Assembly: GCF_001911425.1 (NCBI RefSeq) | Contig: NZ_MPPL01000001.1 | Coordinates: 577,604-627,788 of the forward strand | Length of the DNA: 50,185 nt | Direction of reading: 5' to 3' | From: Mucilaginibacter polytrichastri | GTDB lineage: Bacteria > Bacteroidota > Bacteroidia > Sphingobacteriales > Sphingobacteriaceae | Shown here: positions 17,665 to 25,350 of the stretch, piece after piece | Position numbering within the stretch: the first letter of the stretch is position 1 | Layout: every line of letters starts with the position of its first letter | Notes under the pieces: generated by a model | Told to the model about the DNA's origin: nothing | Database searches by the model: none | What the model saw: only the letters and a program-made list of their open reading frames with translations | Translations under genes and position numbers: made by a program

Positions 17665-19236
17665 ATGAATAAGTTGAGATTTTTATCTGTCCTGCTCGTA
17701 TTCTTTGTTCAGCAGTGTTTTGCACAAACATTTAATATAAAAGATTACGGTGCTATTGCCGATGGTAAAACGGTAAACACTGCGGCTTTACAAAATGCTG
17801 TAGATGCCTGCAGCGCTAATGGCGGGGGCATGGTTTACGTGCCGGCCGGCACTTTTGTAACGGGTACCTTCCATTTAAAAAGTAATATAAACCTGTATCT
17901 CGAAAACGGAGCCGTGCTGAAAGGCAGCCCCGACCTGAAGGACTATGTATCCTATACCATGCCGGTATATGGGCTTAATTATTACGGGATGCTTTATACA
18001 ACCGATGCAGAAAATGTATCGATAACAGGTGCCGGGACTATAGACGGTAACAACCCCGTGTTTCACGATTTTACAAAGGCAAAAAAAATTGATGCCAAAA
18101 GCAGCAGCCTTACCCGGCAAAAAGATAATTTCCGCCATGTGGAAAGCGGGATAGGGGATGGCCCGGTGGTACCCAATAAAGACCGGCCGCATCAGATGGT
18201 GATTTTCTCTAATTGCAAAAATGTACACATGCGGGATGTGTCGCTCATTAACTCTCCATTCTGGACCCTGCACTTTGCAGATTGTGATGCGGTTAATGTA
18301 AGCGGTATCAGGTTATGGAGCGGTTTACTGGTACCCAATGCCGATGGTATTGATGTAACCAGCTGCAGCAACGTGGTAATTGATAACTGCGATATCCGCG
18401 CGGGCGACGACGCCATTGCCATTGTGGGATACGATCATCACTTCGAAATTCCCGGGTTTAAGGGATTGAAACATGTGTCTGAAAACATCATTGTATCAAA
18501 CTGTAACCTGCAGTCAAACTCAAGTGGTATCCGTATTGGGTTTCTGGATCAAAATACGGTGCGTAATGTGCATGTAAGCCATACCAATATCACCAACTCC
18601 AGCCGGGGCATCGGGATCTTTTTGCGCGACGAAGGCTCGCTGGAGAATATTACGTTTTCTGATATGCACATCGAAACCTATCTGCACACTGGCGATTGGT
18701 GGGGCAATGGCGAGCCGATCCATATTTCGGCTGTCAGGGGTAAAGAGCATGTAAAGCTGGGTACGATCAGAAACATAGAGTTTAACAACATTAGCTGTAC
18801 CGGCGAAAACGGTATGCTGATCTATGGTTCGGCCGAAAGTGTGATACAGGATGTGCGTTTCAATAATGTATCTTTTCAATTAAAAAATAGCAAGTTGAAT
18901 GATGTTGCCGGCGGTAATATTGATATGCGTGGTGGATTGGCACCCAAAGACCAATTGTTTGCCAGTGATATCCCGGGTTTAATGGCTCATTTTGTAGCTG
19001 GTTTATCAATCAATAATTTCAGATTAAGCTGGGATAACAGCATAACCCAGCCTTATTTTACCAGCGGCATAGCTGCAGATCATTTTAAAGATCTGTATAT
19101 CTCGGGCTTTAAGGGTTCGGCTGCGCCGCAGAATACTAAAGCGGCTATACTTTCGCTTAGTAATGGTATTGGGGTAACAACTGATATTAAAAGTATAGCG
19201 CAAACCAATGTTATCGGCTTTAAAGCTTTAAAGTAA
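17665..19236 (+). CDS. secreted GH28-family (polygalacturonase-like) right-handed beta-helix protein
   Basis: 523 residues with a signal peptide (1-21, ending QQCFAQ). The start FNIKDYGAIADGKTVNTAAL (23-42) and GGGMVYVPAGTF are the conserved entry of GH28 beta-helices. The acid cluster is present: NADGID at 225-230 and RAGDDAIAI at 245-253 (D248, D249). The usual Gly-His-Gly and Arg-Ile-Lys motifs that follow are not: the matching coil reads SSGIRIG (about 286-292), and the next one reads RGIGIFLR. Catalysis on galacturonan is therefore uncertain, and another substrate or altered mechanism is possible. It is a single gene with no SusC/D or carrier beside it. Confidence 0.8.
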   Translation: MNKLRFLSVLLVFFVQQCFAQTFNIKDYGAIADGKTVNTAALQNAVDACSANGGGMVYVPAGTFVTGTFHLKSNINLYLENGAVLKGSPDLKDYVSYTMPVYGLNYYGMLYTTDAENVSITGAGTIDGNNPVFHDFTKAKKIDAKSSSLTRQKDNFRHVESGIGDGPVVPNKDRPHQMVIFSNCKNVHMRDVSLINSPFWTLHFADCDAVNVSGIRLWSGLLVPNADGIDVTSCSNVVIDNCDIRAGDDAIAIVGYDHHFEIPGFKGLKHVSENIIVSNCNLQSNSSGIRIGFLDQNTVRNVHVSHTNITNSSRGIGIFLRDEGSLENITFSDMHIETYLHTGDWWGNGEPIHISAVRGKEHVKLGTIRNIEFNNISCTGENGMLIYGSAESVIQDVRFNNVSFQLKNSKLNDVAGGNIDMRGGLAPKDQLFASDIPGLMAHFVAGLSINNFRLSWDNSITQPYFTSGIAADHFKDLYISGFKGSAAPQNTKAAILSLSNGIGVTTDIKSIAQTNVIGFKALK

Positions 19237-19327
19237 TATTAAGGTAATATGGACTAATTAAACCGGGCTTGGATAAAACCTTTTGCAGCTTATCAGGCTT
19301 TATTAGTTTTAACCAACCCTAGTTTAT

Positions 19328-19603
19328 ATGAATGCCTACCAGCAAAAGTGGATCGAAGTTTTACAGCATGCCAACGTGCCGCAATGGAAAATAGATGGAA
19401 AAGGCGATGATATTCTGATCCATGTACCCGATAACCGCAACATTAAAGAGCTTGCCGATAACCTGGAAACAGTACTGGCCGAAATATCATTGGATATTAC
19501 TTTACCCAAAGAACGCTTAAGGTTCGTGATCAAAAATTCGCGCGAGGAGATCGAGTACATCCTGAACCCGCACGAAAGCGATCTGGAAAACGGCAATGAA
19601 TAA
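19328..19603 (+). CDS. small conserved-looking protein of unknown function
   Basis: 91 residues, soluble and acidic at the C-terminus, with no signal peptide or membrane segment. I do not recognise the family. Visible features are an N-terminal helix with Trp (KWIEVLQHANVPQWKI), a GKGDDILIHVPD turn-strand, and a C-terminal NSREEIEYILN helix. It lies 47 bases before apt on the same strand, so the two may be co-transcribed. Codon use looks like that of neighbouring real genes. Confidence 0.6.
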   Translation: MNAYQQKWIEVLQHANVPQWKIDGKGDDILIHVPDNRNIKELADNLETVLAEISLDITLPKERLRFVIKNSREEIEYILNPHESDLENGNE

Positions 19604-19650
19604 TCGATTGCAGAAATTTGCTTAATATTGGCAAAGCATTCACACACCAC

Positions 19651-20178
19651 ATGATCGATCAGCAGATAAAAGCAGTTATACGGGATATTCACGATTTTCC
19701 AAAACCTGGTATTGTATTTAAAGATATTACCCCGATATTGAAAGAACCCGGGCTTTGTAATGCTATTGTTGATGCTTTTATCAACCAGTTAAACGGTACC
19801 CGTGTTGATGTGGTAGCAGGGGTAGAGAGCAGGGGCTTTTTATTCGGCTTAACCCTGGCTAATAAGTTGGGCGTACCCTTTGTGCCTGTACGTAAGGCCG
19901 GTAAGCTGCCTTATGCGATAAAGCAAAAAGTTTATGAGTTAGAATACGGCACAGCAACCATAGAGTTGCACACCGATGCCTTTGAGCCCGGCCAGCATGT
20001 GCTGATCCATGATGATTTGCTGGCCACCGGTGGCACCGTTACTGCAGCCAGCGAACTTATACAGGAGATGGGTGGGATAATAGCCGGTTTCTCTTTTGTA
20101 ATAGGGTTAAACTTCCTGAACGGTAAAGAGCGCATTGCATCTACAAGCAATAAAATAATTGTATTGGCTGAATATTAA
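19651..20178 (+). CDS. apt: adenine phosphoribosyltransferase
   Basis: 175 residues from the ATG at 19651. The frame is open back to a TTG at 19618, but the family begins near MIDQQIKAVIRDI. Signature regions are FPKPGIVFKDITPIL (16-30), GVESRGFLFG (58-67), FVPVRKAGKLP (77-87) and the PRPP-binding loop VLIHDDLLATGGT (117-129). It salvages adenine with PRPP to AMP in the cytoplasm. It ends about 160 bases before the convergent FtsX-like gene; a long inverted repeat lies in that gap. Confidence 0.95.
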   Translation: MIDQQIKAVIRDIHDFPKPGIVFKDITPILKEPGLCNAIVDAFINQLNGTRVDVVAGVESRGFLFGLTLANKLGVPFVPVRKAGKLPYAIKQKVYELEYGTATIELHTDAFEPGQHVLIHDDLLATGGTVTAASELIQEMGGIIAGFSFVIGLNFLNGKERIASTSNKIIVLAEY

Positions 20179-20246
20179 TAAAGAACCAGGAAGTAGAGGC
20201 AAGAATCAAATATTGTATAAGCTACGTAATCATCGTGGCAGGCGTG

Positions 20247-20284
20247 GACCTAATCAGTGCCAAAATATTGTCACTAATTAGGTC
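20247..20284. repeat. inverted repeat between convergent apt and the permease gene
   Basis: Arms 20247-20259 and 20272-20284 pair at 12 of 13 positions around a 12-base loop. No T tract follows on either strand, so it is not a standard intrinsic terminator. It could stabilise 3' ends or be a dispersed repeat. Confidence 0.6.
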
Positions 20285-20336
20285 AGGAAAGTATTAGCGT
20301 GTTTGGTTTATTGTGTGTGTGCTTCAGGCTGATATA

Positions 20337-22748
20337 TTATTCATTTTTAATTGATTCTACGGGATTTGCCAGGGCAGCTTTAATGGTTTGCCAGCTAATT
20401 GTTAATAAGGCGATTAAAAGTGCGATAATGGCTGTTATGATAAATATTCCCGGACTAATTGTTATCCTGTAAGCAAAATCTTTTAGCCATTGGTTCATTA
20501 TCAATATACACAGCGGTATGGCTATTACAATAGCAATTAATACCAAACGCATAAAATCCTTACTAATAAGTACAACAATATTATAAACAGAGGCACCCAG
20601 CACTTTACGTATTCCTATTTCTTTAACACGCTGTTGCGCAGTAAATGTGGCTAATCCAAATAGGCCCAGGCAGGCAATTAAAATAGCCAAACAAGAAAAT
20701 AAGGAGAACAGGTAGCCGAAGTGTTGATCTGCTTCATATTGCTTGTTGAACGATTGATCTAAGAAATAATACAAAAAAGGCCTTTGTGGCGCCACGCTCT
20801 TCCATGTTTTTTCGAGCGCTGTAATGGTAGCAGCAACATGCTCAGCTTTAATAGCTACCTCAATACGATTAAGTGAGCCGGGCATTCCGTACCTTAAGGT
20901 TAATGGTTCTACTTCTGTATGTAAAGAGCGGAAATTAAAATTTTTAACCACGCCTATTATAGTGCCCTGCCTGCCCCACTGCGAAAACTTTTTACCTATG
21001 GCATCCGCAGGATGGCGATAGCCATACAATTTTGCAGCGGCTTCATTAATCACTATTGCCTGAGTACTATCTGTAATAAAAGCGCGCGAAAAATTTCTGC
21101 CTGCTGCGAGCGGGATTTTAAGACATGAAATAAAATCAAAATCGATTTCATAAATAAGCGGAATCTTATTCGTCATTTGCCCGTCGGGGCCTTGTATATC
21201 TGTACCCGCATTCGGTAAAAACTCGCCCGGCACTGCGCGTGAAGCTGCAACCGATACAACACCAGGCTGGTCGGCAAGCGACTTTTTTATACTTTCTAAA
21301 TTTTGCTGTACCTGGTCATCGCCTTCAAAGTTTAAAACCAGCATCTGATCTTTTGTAAACCCCAGATCATGATTATTAAGAAACTTTAATTCTGTATATA
21401 CAATTGCAGTCCCTGCAATTAATGTAATGGAAAGTGTAAACTGAAAAATAACCAGTGCTTTTCGTAAGGATATATTACTGTTCGAAGGTTTGAATACGCC
21501 CTTCAAAACAGCTATTGGTTGAAAGCGGGAAAGAAACCAGGCAGGGTAGGCCCCCGCTAAAACACCTGTTGCCAAAGTAAGTATAACCATCCATGCGGCT
21601 AATTGGCCGCTAAAGAAAACCTTTGGAGCAAAGTCTTTACCAGATAAAGCACTAACTACGGGCAAGCTCAGGTTGGTTAATGCAACCGCCAGGGTAGCCG
21701 CGATCATTGAAATTAAAATAGACTCGAATAAAAATTGCCACCTGAGTGCCGAGGGTTGCACGCCTAGTACTTTCCGCACGCCTACCTCTTTGGCCCTTTC
21801 GAGCGAACGCGCTGTAGACAAATTCATAAAATTAACACAGGCAATAATCAGTATGATAATACCAATGCAGCAAAATAAATAAATGTTACTCATGCTGCCT
21901 ACAGGGCCTGGCTGTCTGGACGCTTTTGAATGAAGATAAGCGTCATCGATTTTTTCAAATGCAATCGTATAACCCGGATCTTCCATGTTATGGCGTTTTA
22001 AAAATGCAGGGACAGCTGCTTGCATAGCTGCAATATCTGCATGGTCTTTAAGCACAAAGTAGGTGTAAAAATCTACGTATCCCCAGGCACTAAAAACGTC
22101 TTCACGCCATTTTCTGGCGGTTGACATAGATATTAGCCCGTTGAAAGCAATTTGCGAGTTTGCAGGCACATCAGCAACAACTCCGGTTACGGTAAAATGG
22201 TCGCCATTGTTTACCCGTAGTGTTTTACCTACGGCATTGGTATGGCCGAAAAATTTCTCGGCTATTTTTTGAGTTAATACTATGCTATTAGGAGCAACCA
22301 AGGCAGTTTGTGGATTACCCTGTAAGAGTTTCCAACTGAAAACTTTAAAAGCGGTAGAGTCTATACAAATAAGGTTCTCCTGCTGTAAACGTTTATCTCC
22401 ATACTCCAGCAGTAAACTTACGGGGCTCATAAATTGCACCATCTCTTTTACTTGTGGAAAATCGGCCGCTAAAGCGGGTCCAACCGGCGCACAGCCCCAA
22501 ACCTGGTAATCTTCAGGCGCGGGAGCGGTTATCTTTTGCCCCTTTTCAACACTGCGAAAGGTCTGTAATACCCTGTAGATACGATCATGCCTGGTATTAT
22601 AACGATCGTACGAAAGCTCGTGCTGCACATACAATCCTATAAGCACACAGCAACTCATCCCTATTGTAAGCCCGATAATATTGATAAAGCTATAGAACTT
22701 TCTTTTGAGCAGATTACGCCTGGCGATAAGTAAAAAGTGTCGAAACAT
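20337..22748 (-). CDS. FtsX-like/MacB-type ABC transporter permease
   Basis: 803 residues from MFRHFLLIARRNLLKRKFYS. A start 33 codons upstream is open but adds non-conserved residues. It has the Bacteroidota double layout: TM1 near 20-42 and a MacB-type periplasmic domain, then a helix triplet near 290-420 carrying the RSLERAKEVGVRKVLGV motif. A second membrane-proximal periplasmic domain follows, with a final helix triplet carrying AQQRVKEIGIRKVLGAS. It would be the membrane part of a mechanotransmission or efflux ABC complex. The ATPase is not next door, as is common for this group. The substrate is unknown. Confidence 0.88.
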   Translation of the reverse strand: MFRHFLLIARRNLLKRKFYSFINIIGLTIGMSCCVLIGLYVQHELSYDRYNTRHDRIYRVLQTFRSVEKGQKITAPAPEDYQVWGCAPVGPALAADFPQVKEMVQFMSPVSLLLEYGDKRLQQENLICIDSTAFKVFSWKLLQGNPQTALVAPNSIVLTQKIAEKFFGHTNAVGKTLRVNNGDHFTVTGVVADVPANSQIAFNGLISMSTARKWREDVFSAWGYVDFYTYFVLKDHADIAAMQAAVPAFLKRHNMEDPGYTIAFEKIDDAYLHSKASRQPGPVGSMSNIYLFCCIGIIILIIACVNFMNLSTARSLERAKEVGVRKVLGVQPSALRWQFLFESILISMIAATLAVALTNLSLPVVSALSGKDFAPKVFFSGQLAAWMVILTLATGVLAGAYPAWFLSRFQPIAVLKGVFKPSNSNISLRKALVIFQFTLSITLIAGTAIVYTELKFLNNHDLGFTKDQMLVLNFEGDDQVQQNLESIKKSLADQPGVVSVAASRAVPGEFLPNAGTDIQGPDGQMTNKIPLIYEIDFDFISCLKIPLAAGRNFSRAFITDSTQAIVINEAAAKLYGYRHPADAIGKKFSQWGRQGTIIGVVKNFNFRSLHTEVEPLTLRYGMPGSLNRIEVAIKAEHVAATITALEKTWKSVAPQRPFLYYFLDQSFNKQYEADQHFGYLFSLFSCLAILIACLGLFGLATFTAQQRVKEIGIRKVLGASVYNIVVLISKDFMRLVLIAIVIAIPLCILIMNQWLKDFAYRITISPGIFIITAIIALLIALLTISWQTIKAALANPVESIKNE

Positions 22749-22865
22749 AATACAGATATTTAGAACAGCTAAACGAAATAATATGCCACGATATAAATCA
22801 TTGCAGATCAATATATTAATAAATTTGTCGTGTTCGGTATCGTACACCTAATGTACGTTAATGGT

Positions 22866-22873
22866 CAAAAGTA
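22866..22873 (-). promoter_or_regulatory. candidate -7 element for the FtsX-like gene
   Basis: Reads TACTTTTG on the minus strand, matching TAnnTTTG, about 118 bases upstream of the preferred start. No clean -33 TTTG is seen. Confidence 0.35.
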
Positions 22874-22968
22874 ATGGCTTGCAACCAACATTTGTCTGTT
22901 TTTTTACAAGGCATGTTAAATATATCTAACAGAAATGATCTTATATAAAACGTATTTACAAATACCAT

Positions 22969-22998
22969 TTTGAAAATCAATTATTTCACCTATCTTTG
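22969..22998 (+). promoter_or_regulatory. promoter of the rpsU-xer-hpf operon
   Basis: TTTG (22969-22972), an 18-base spacer, then TATCTTTG (22991-22998): an exact match to the Bacteroidota sigma-A pattern. Transcription would start near 23005, leaving a short leader that holds the Shine-Dalgarno sequence. Confidence 0.8.
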
Positions 22999-23007
22999 CC
23001 GTCCCTG

Positions 23008-23016
23008 AAAGGAGGT
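23008..23016 (+). promoter_or_regulatory. strong Shine-Dalgarno sequence of rpsU
   Basis: AAAGGAGGT lies in the rpsU leader, with 11 bases between GGAGG and the ATG at 23027. Strong SD sites are rare in Bacteroidota because bS21, bS18 and bS6 hide the anti-SD. rpsU is the known exception, consistent with autoregulation by bS21. Confidence 0.75.
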
Positions 23017-23026
23017 ATGAGGGTAT

Positions 23027-23218
23027 ATGATTATAGTAAATATTAAAGACGGAGAATCGTTAGACAAAGCGTTAAAACGCTTCAAGAAGAAATTTGAGAA
23101 AACAGGTGTATTGCGCGAACTACGCAGTCGTCAAGCTTTCGAGAAAAAATCTGTTTCCCGCAGACACGAGATCAAACATGCGATCTACAAACAAAATATG
23201 AATTTAGACCAGGCGTAA
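23027..23218 (+). CDS. rpsU: ribosomal protein bS21
   Basis: 63 residues, strongly basic: MIIVNIKDGESLDKALKRFK, a FEKTGVLRELRSRQAFEKK middle, then a basic RRHEIKHAIYK tail. This is the normal bS21 layout. It belongs to the small-subunit platform, where in Bacteroidota it helps bury the anti-SD of 16S rRNA. It is the first gene of an operon with a Xer recombinase (82 bases downstream) and hpf. Its strong SD suggests that ribosomes lacking bS21 preferentially translate it. Confidence 0.95.
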   Translation: MIIVNIKDGESLDKALKRFKKKFEKTGVLRELRSRQAFEKKSVSRRHEIKHAIYKQNMNLDQA

Positions 23219-23300
23219 CTTTTGAAAAAAAGTTAAACTTAGTTTCCATAAATATTAAAACTATTTGTACATTGATTTTTTCAATGCGCAAATAGTTTTT

Positions 23301-24185
23301 ATGTTTTTACAGCGGTTCATTCAATATATACAGCACGAAAAGCGCTACTCGGCGCATACGGTAACCGCTTATAAAAATGACCTGGAGCAATTTATTGTGT
23401 TCCTTGGCCAAACCCCCGAAATACAATTACAGGAAATAACACATCACCACATCCGCCAGTGGATTGTGACTTTGATGGACGACGACCGCAGCGCGCGCAC
23501 CGTTAACCGTAAAATAGCTACGCTTCGCAAATATTTTAAATTTCTGGTTCAGGAAAAACTGATCGAAGCAAACCCGGCATCGCGTGTACAAGCCCCAAAA
23601 ATTTCAAAGCAGCTGCCCATTGTGGTAGAGGATGAGAAACTATCCAAAATGCTGGATGGCGAGGATATTTTTACGCCCGACTTTAAAGGCATGCGCGATA
23701 AGCTGGTAATTGAGCTGTTGTTTGGTACCGGCATTCGCCTCTCCGAGCTGTTGGGCATTAAAGAAACTGATTATGATGCTTACGAAGGCACCGTAAAAGT
23801 GCTGGGCAAGCGCAATAAAGAGCGGATAGTACCGGTAAACACCCAACTGCGGCATTTGCTTGCCGAGTACCTGGTGTTAAAAAAAAGTGAAATTTTTGAT
23901 AACAATTCGTTAACGCTGATCGTTACAAATAAGGGAGCCGATGCTTATCCGAAACTAATTTATTTAATAGTGCATAAATATCTGTCAGGCATATCAACAC
24001 AGGATAAAAGAAGCCCCCACGTGCTAAGGCATACCTTTGCAACAGCATTGCTGAACAACGGGGCCGATTTAAACGCTATTAAAGAATTGTTAGGGCATGC
24101 AAGCCTCGGCGCAACCCAAATTTACACCCACAACTCTGTGGAACGTTTAAAATCTATTTACAAACTGGCCCATCCAAAGGCCTAA
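23301..24185 (+). CDS. xerC: XerC/XerD-type tyrosine recombinase
   Basis: 294 residues from MFLQRFIQYI. An in-frame upstream ATG at 23265 adds 12 non-conserved residues. The N-terminal SAM-like core-binding domain (about 1-90: YSAHTVTAYKNDL...TVNRKIATLRKYFKFL) precedes the catalytic domain. The full active site is present: R146 in GTGIRLSELLG, K170, H240 and R243 in PHVLRHTFATALL, H266 in LLGHASLGATQIYTH, and Y275 as nucleophile. It acts in dimer resolution at dif or a related role. XerC versus XerD cannot be settled without the partner gene. The placement between rpsU and hpf matches other Bacteroidota genomes. Confidence 0.88.
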   Translation: MFLQRFIQYIQHEKRYSAHTVTAYKNDLEQFIVFLGQTPEIQLQEITHHHIRQWIVTLMDDDRSARTVNRKIATLRKYFKFLVQEKLIEANPASRVQAPKISKQLPIVVEDEKLSKMLDGEDIFTPDFKGMRDKLVIELLFGTGIRLSELLGIKETDYDAYEGTVKVLGKRNKERIVPVNTQLRHLLAEYLVLKKSEIFDNNSLTLIVTNKGADAYPKLIYLIVHKYLSGISTQDKRSPHVLRHTFATALLNNGADLNAIKELLGHASLGATQIYTHNSVERLKSIYKLAHPKA

Positions 24186-24188
24186 AAC

Positions 24189-24194
24189 AGGAGG
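24189..24194 (+). promoter_or_regulatory. Shine-Dalgarno sequence of hpf
   Basis: AGGAGG followed by four bases and the ATG at 24199. Most genes of this window have no such motif, so this is a second strong SD in the same operon as rpsU. Confidence 0.65.
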
Positions 24195-24198
24195 AAAC

Positions 24199-24552
24199 AT
24201 GAAAATTTCAGTTCAATCAATTCATTTCAATGCCGACAAGAAATTATTAGACTTCATACAGAAGAAAGTAGATAAGCTGGACCAGTTTTATGATAAGATA
24301 ATTAGTGGTGAAGTTTACCTGAAATTAGAGAATGTAGAAGATGAGGCGAACAAAATTACAGAGATCAAATGCCTGATACCTGGTAGCCAGTTATTTGTAA
24401 AAGAAAAGTGCAAAAGTTTTGAAGAGGCAACTGATTTAGCAGTTGAAAGTTTACGCAAGCAGATTGAACGCCATAAGCAGAAAAATGCCGCCGCAGCTGC
24501 AACAGCAGCCAAAGTAGTGCTTAGTGAAGCAGCTTTAGAAGACGAGTTTTAG
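24199..24552 (+). CDS. hpf: ribosome hibernation-promoting factor, short form
   Basis: 117 residues. The N-terminal 95 residues follow the HPF/YfiA fold (MKISVQSIHFNADKKLLDFI, DQFYDKIISGEVYLKLEN, a FEEATDLAVESLRKQIERHK final helix). An Ala-rich, acidic-ended tail follows, with no long-form dimerisation domain. It binds the 30S decoding region and silences ribosomes in stationary phase. It is the last gene of the rpsU-xer-hpf operon, 13 bases after the recombinase stop, with a strong terminator after it. Its SD hints at translation control linked to bS21. Confidence 0.9.
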   Translation: MKISVQSIHFNADKKLLDFIQKKVDKLDQFYDKIISGEVYLKLENVEDEANKITEIKCLIPGSQLFVKEKCKSFEEATDLAVESLRKQIERHKQKNAAAAATAAKVVLSEAALEDEF

Positions 24553-24577
24553 CAATAAAAAGGCCTTTAAAATGGTC

Positions 24578-24612
24578 AAAATCGGCAGGTTTAAAACCTG
24601 CCGATTTTTTTT
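24578..24612 (+). terminator. terminator of the rpsU-xer-hpf operon
   Basis: A perfect stem of at least ten pairs (24581-24590 with 24596-24605, extendable by A-T pairs), a five-base loop, and eight T directly after. Confidence 0.92.
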
Positions 24613-24622
24613 GCAAAAAAAT

Positions 24623-24652
24623 TTTGTTCTGCTGCAAAAATGTGTAGATTTG
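24623..24652 (+). promoter_or_regulatory. promoter of the tRNA-tuf operon
   Basis: TTTG (24623-24626), 18-base spacer, TAGATTTG (24645-24652). It has the same spacing as the rpsU promoter and is an exact consensus match. The first tRNA begins about 65 bases after the predicted start site. Confidence 0.8.
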
Positions 24653-24723
24653 CATTCCCTTTTGAGAAGGTCATCAACGTAGAAGACACAGATTAAAAGA
24701 GTTCTTTAAATTTATTGTTAAAA

Positions 24724-24796
<73 letters not shown>

Positions 24797-24873
24797 CAGA
24801 AAATTTTGATTTTCGATTTGTAATGTGAATATAAAAGTTCATATTTGCGACCCGAAACACAAAATGTTTCGAT

Positions 24874-24957
24874 GGGGGGATTCCAGAGCGGCCAAATGGA
24901 TCAGACTGTAAATCTGCTGTTGTAATGACTTCGGAGGTTCGAATCCTCCTCCCCCCA
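24874..24957 (+). tRNA. tRNA-Tyr (anticodon GUA)
   Basis: A class II tRNA with a long variable arm. Acceptor GGGGGGA pairs with TCCCCCC, loop CTGTAAA holds anticodon GTA, and the T arm is GGAGGTTCGAATCCTCC. CCA is not encoded. Position equals E. coli tyrU. Confidence 0.95.
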
Positions 24958-24964
24958 CAAGCGT

Positions 24965-25039
24965 CAATGAGTGAGTTGTTGATTGGTTGAGTAAGTGAGT
25001 TTTATTCACTAACACAGTCCTTCACTAACCCACTCATTG
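24965..25039. repeat. dyad repeat in the tRNA-Tyr to tRNA-Gly spacer
   Basis: CAATGAGTG at 24965-24973 is the exact reverse complement of CACTCATTG at 25031-25039. With four more bases the arms pair at 12 of 13 positions. The interior holds repeated TTCACTAAC words and a small hairpin, filling nearly the whole spacer. Confidence 0.65.
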
Positions 25040-25043
25040 TTAT

Positions 25044-25116
25044 GCGGAAGTAGCTCAGTTGGTAGAGCGATAGCCTTCCAAGCTATAGGTCGCGAGTTCG
25101 AACCTCGTCTTCCGCT
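25044..25116 (+). tRNA. tRNA-Gly (anticodon UCC)
   Basis: Acceptor GCGGAAG pairs with CTTCCGC. Loop CTTCCAA in the TAGC/GCTA stem holds anticodon TCC, with a T arm GCGAGTTCGAACCTCGT. CCA is not encoded. Position equals E. coli glyT. Confidence 0.95.
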
Positions 25117-25122
25117 CTGGTA

Positions 25123-25197
25123 GGTTATTAAGTTACTGAGTTGTTAGGTTTAAAAGATTTGTTTCGAGTAACTTAATAACATATAACTAAATAACCT
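25123..25197. repeat. dyad with two competing 3' arms in the tRNA-Gly to tRNA-Thr spacer
   Basis: GTTATTAAGTTACT (25124-25137) is the perfect reverse complement of 25167-25180, a 14-pair stem. A second sequence at 25185-25197 could pair with 25123-25135 with one mismatch. The two pairings exclude each other. Confidence 0.65.
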
Positions 25198-25212
25198 GAG
25201 CAAAAAATACAA

Positions 25213-25284
25213 GCCGACGTAGCTCAGGGGTAGAGCACTTCCTTGGTAAGGAAGAGGCCAAGGGTTCAAATCCCTTCGTTGGCT
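25213..25284 (+). tRNA. tRNA-Thr (anticodon GGU)
   Basis: Acceptor GCCGACG pairs with CGTTGGC (one G-T). The stem CTTCC/GGAAG holds loop TTGGTAA (anticodon GGT), with T arm AAGGGTTCAAATCCCTT. CCA is not encoded. Position equals E. coli thrT. Confidence 0.95.
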
Positions 25285-25350
25285 CGGCGTATTATAGTAA
25301 TATATAACGACAATTTAAATAGAAAATTAACCTACAAACATTTATAAATC

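Noticed and set aside
19618..19650. TTG start for apt
   Set aside because: The conserved protein begins at the ATG at 19651.
22749..22847. 33-residue N-terminal extension of the FtsX-like permease
   Set aside because: Members begin near MxRHFLLIARRNLLKRK; the extension is not conserved in style and would leave almost no leader after the candidate promoter.
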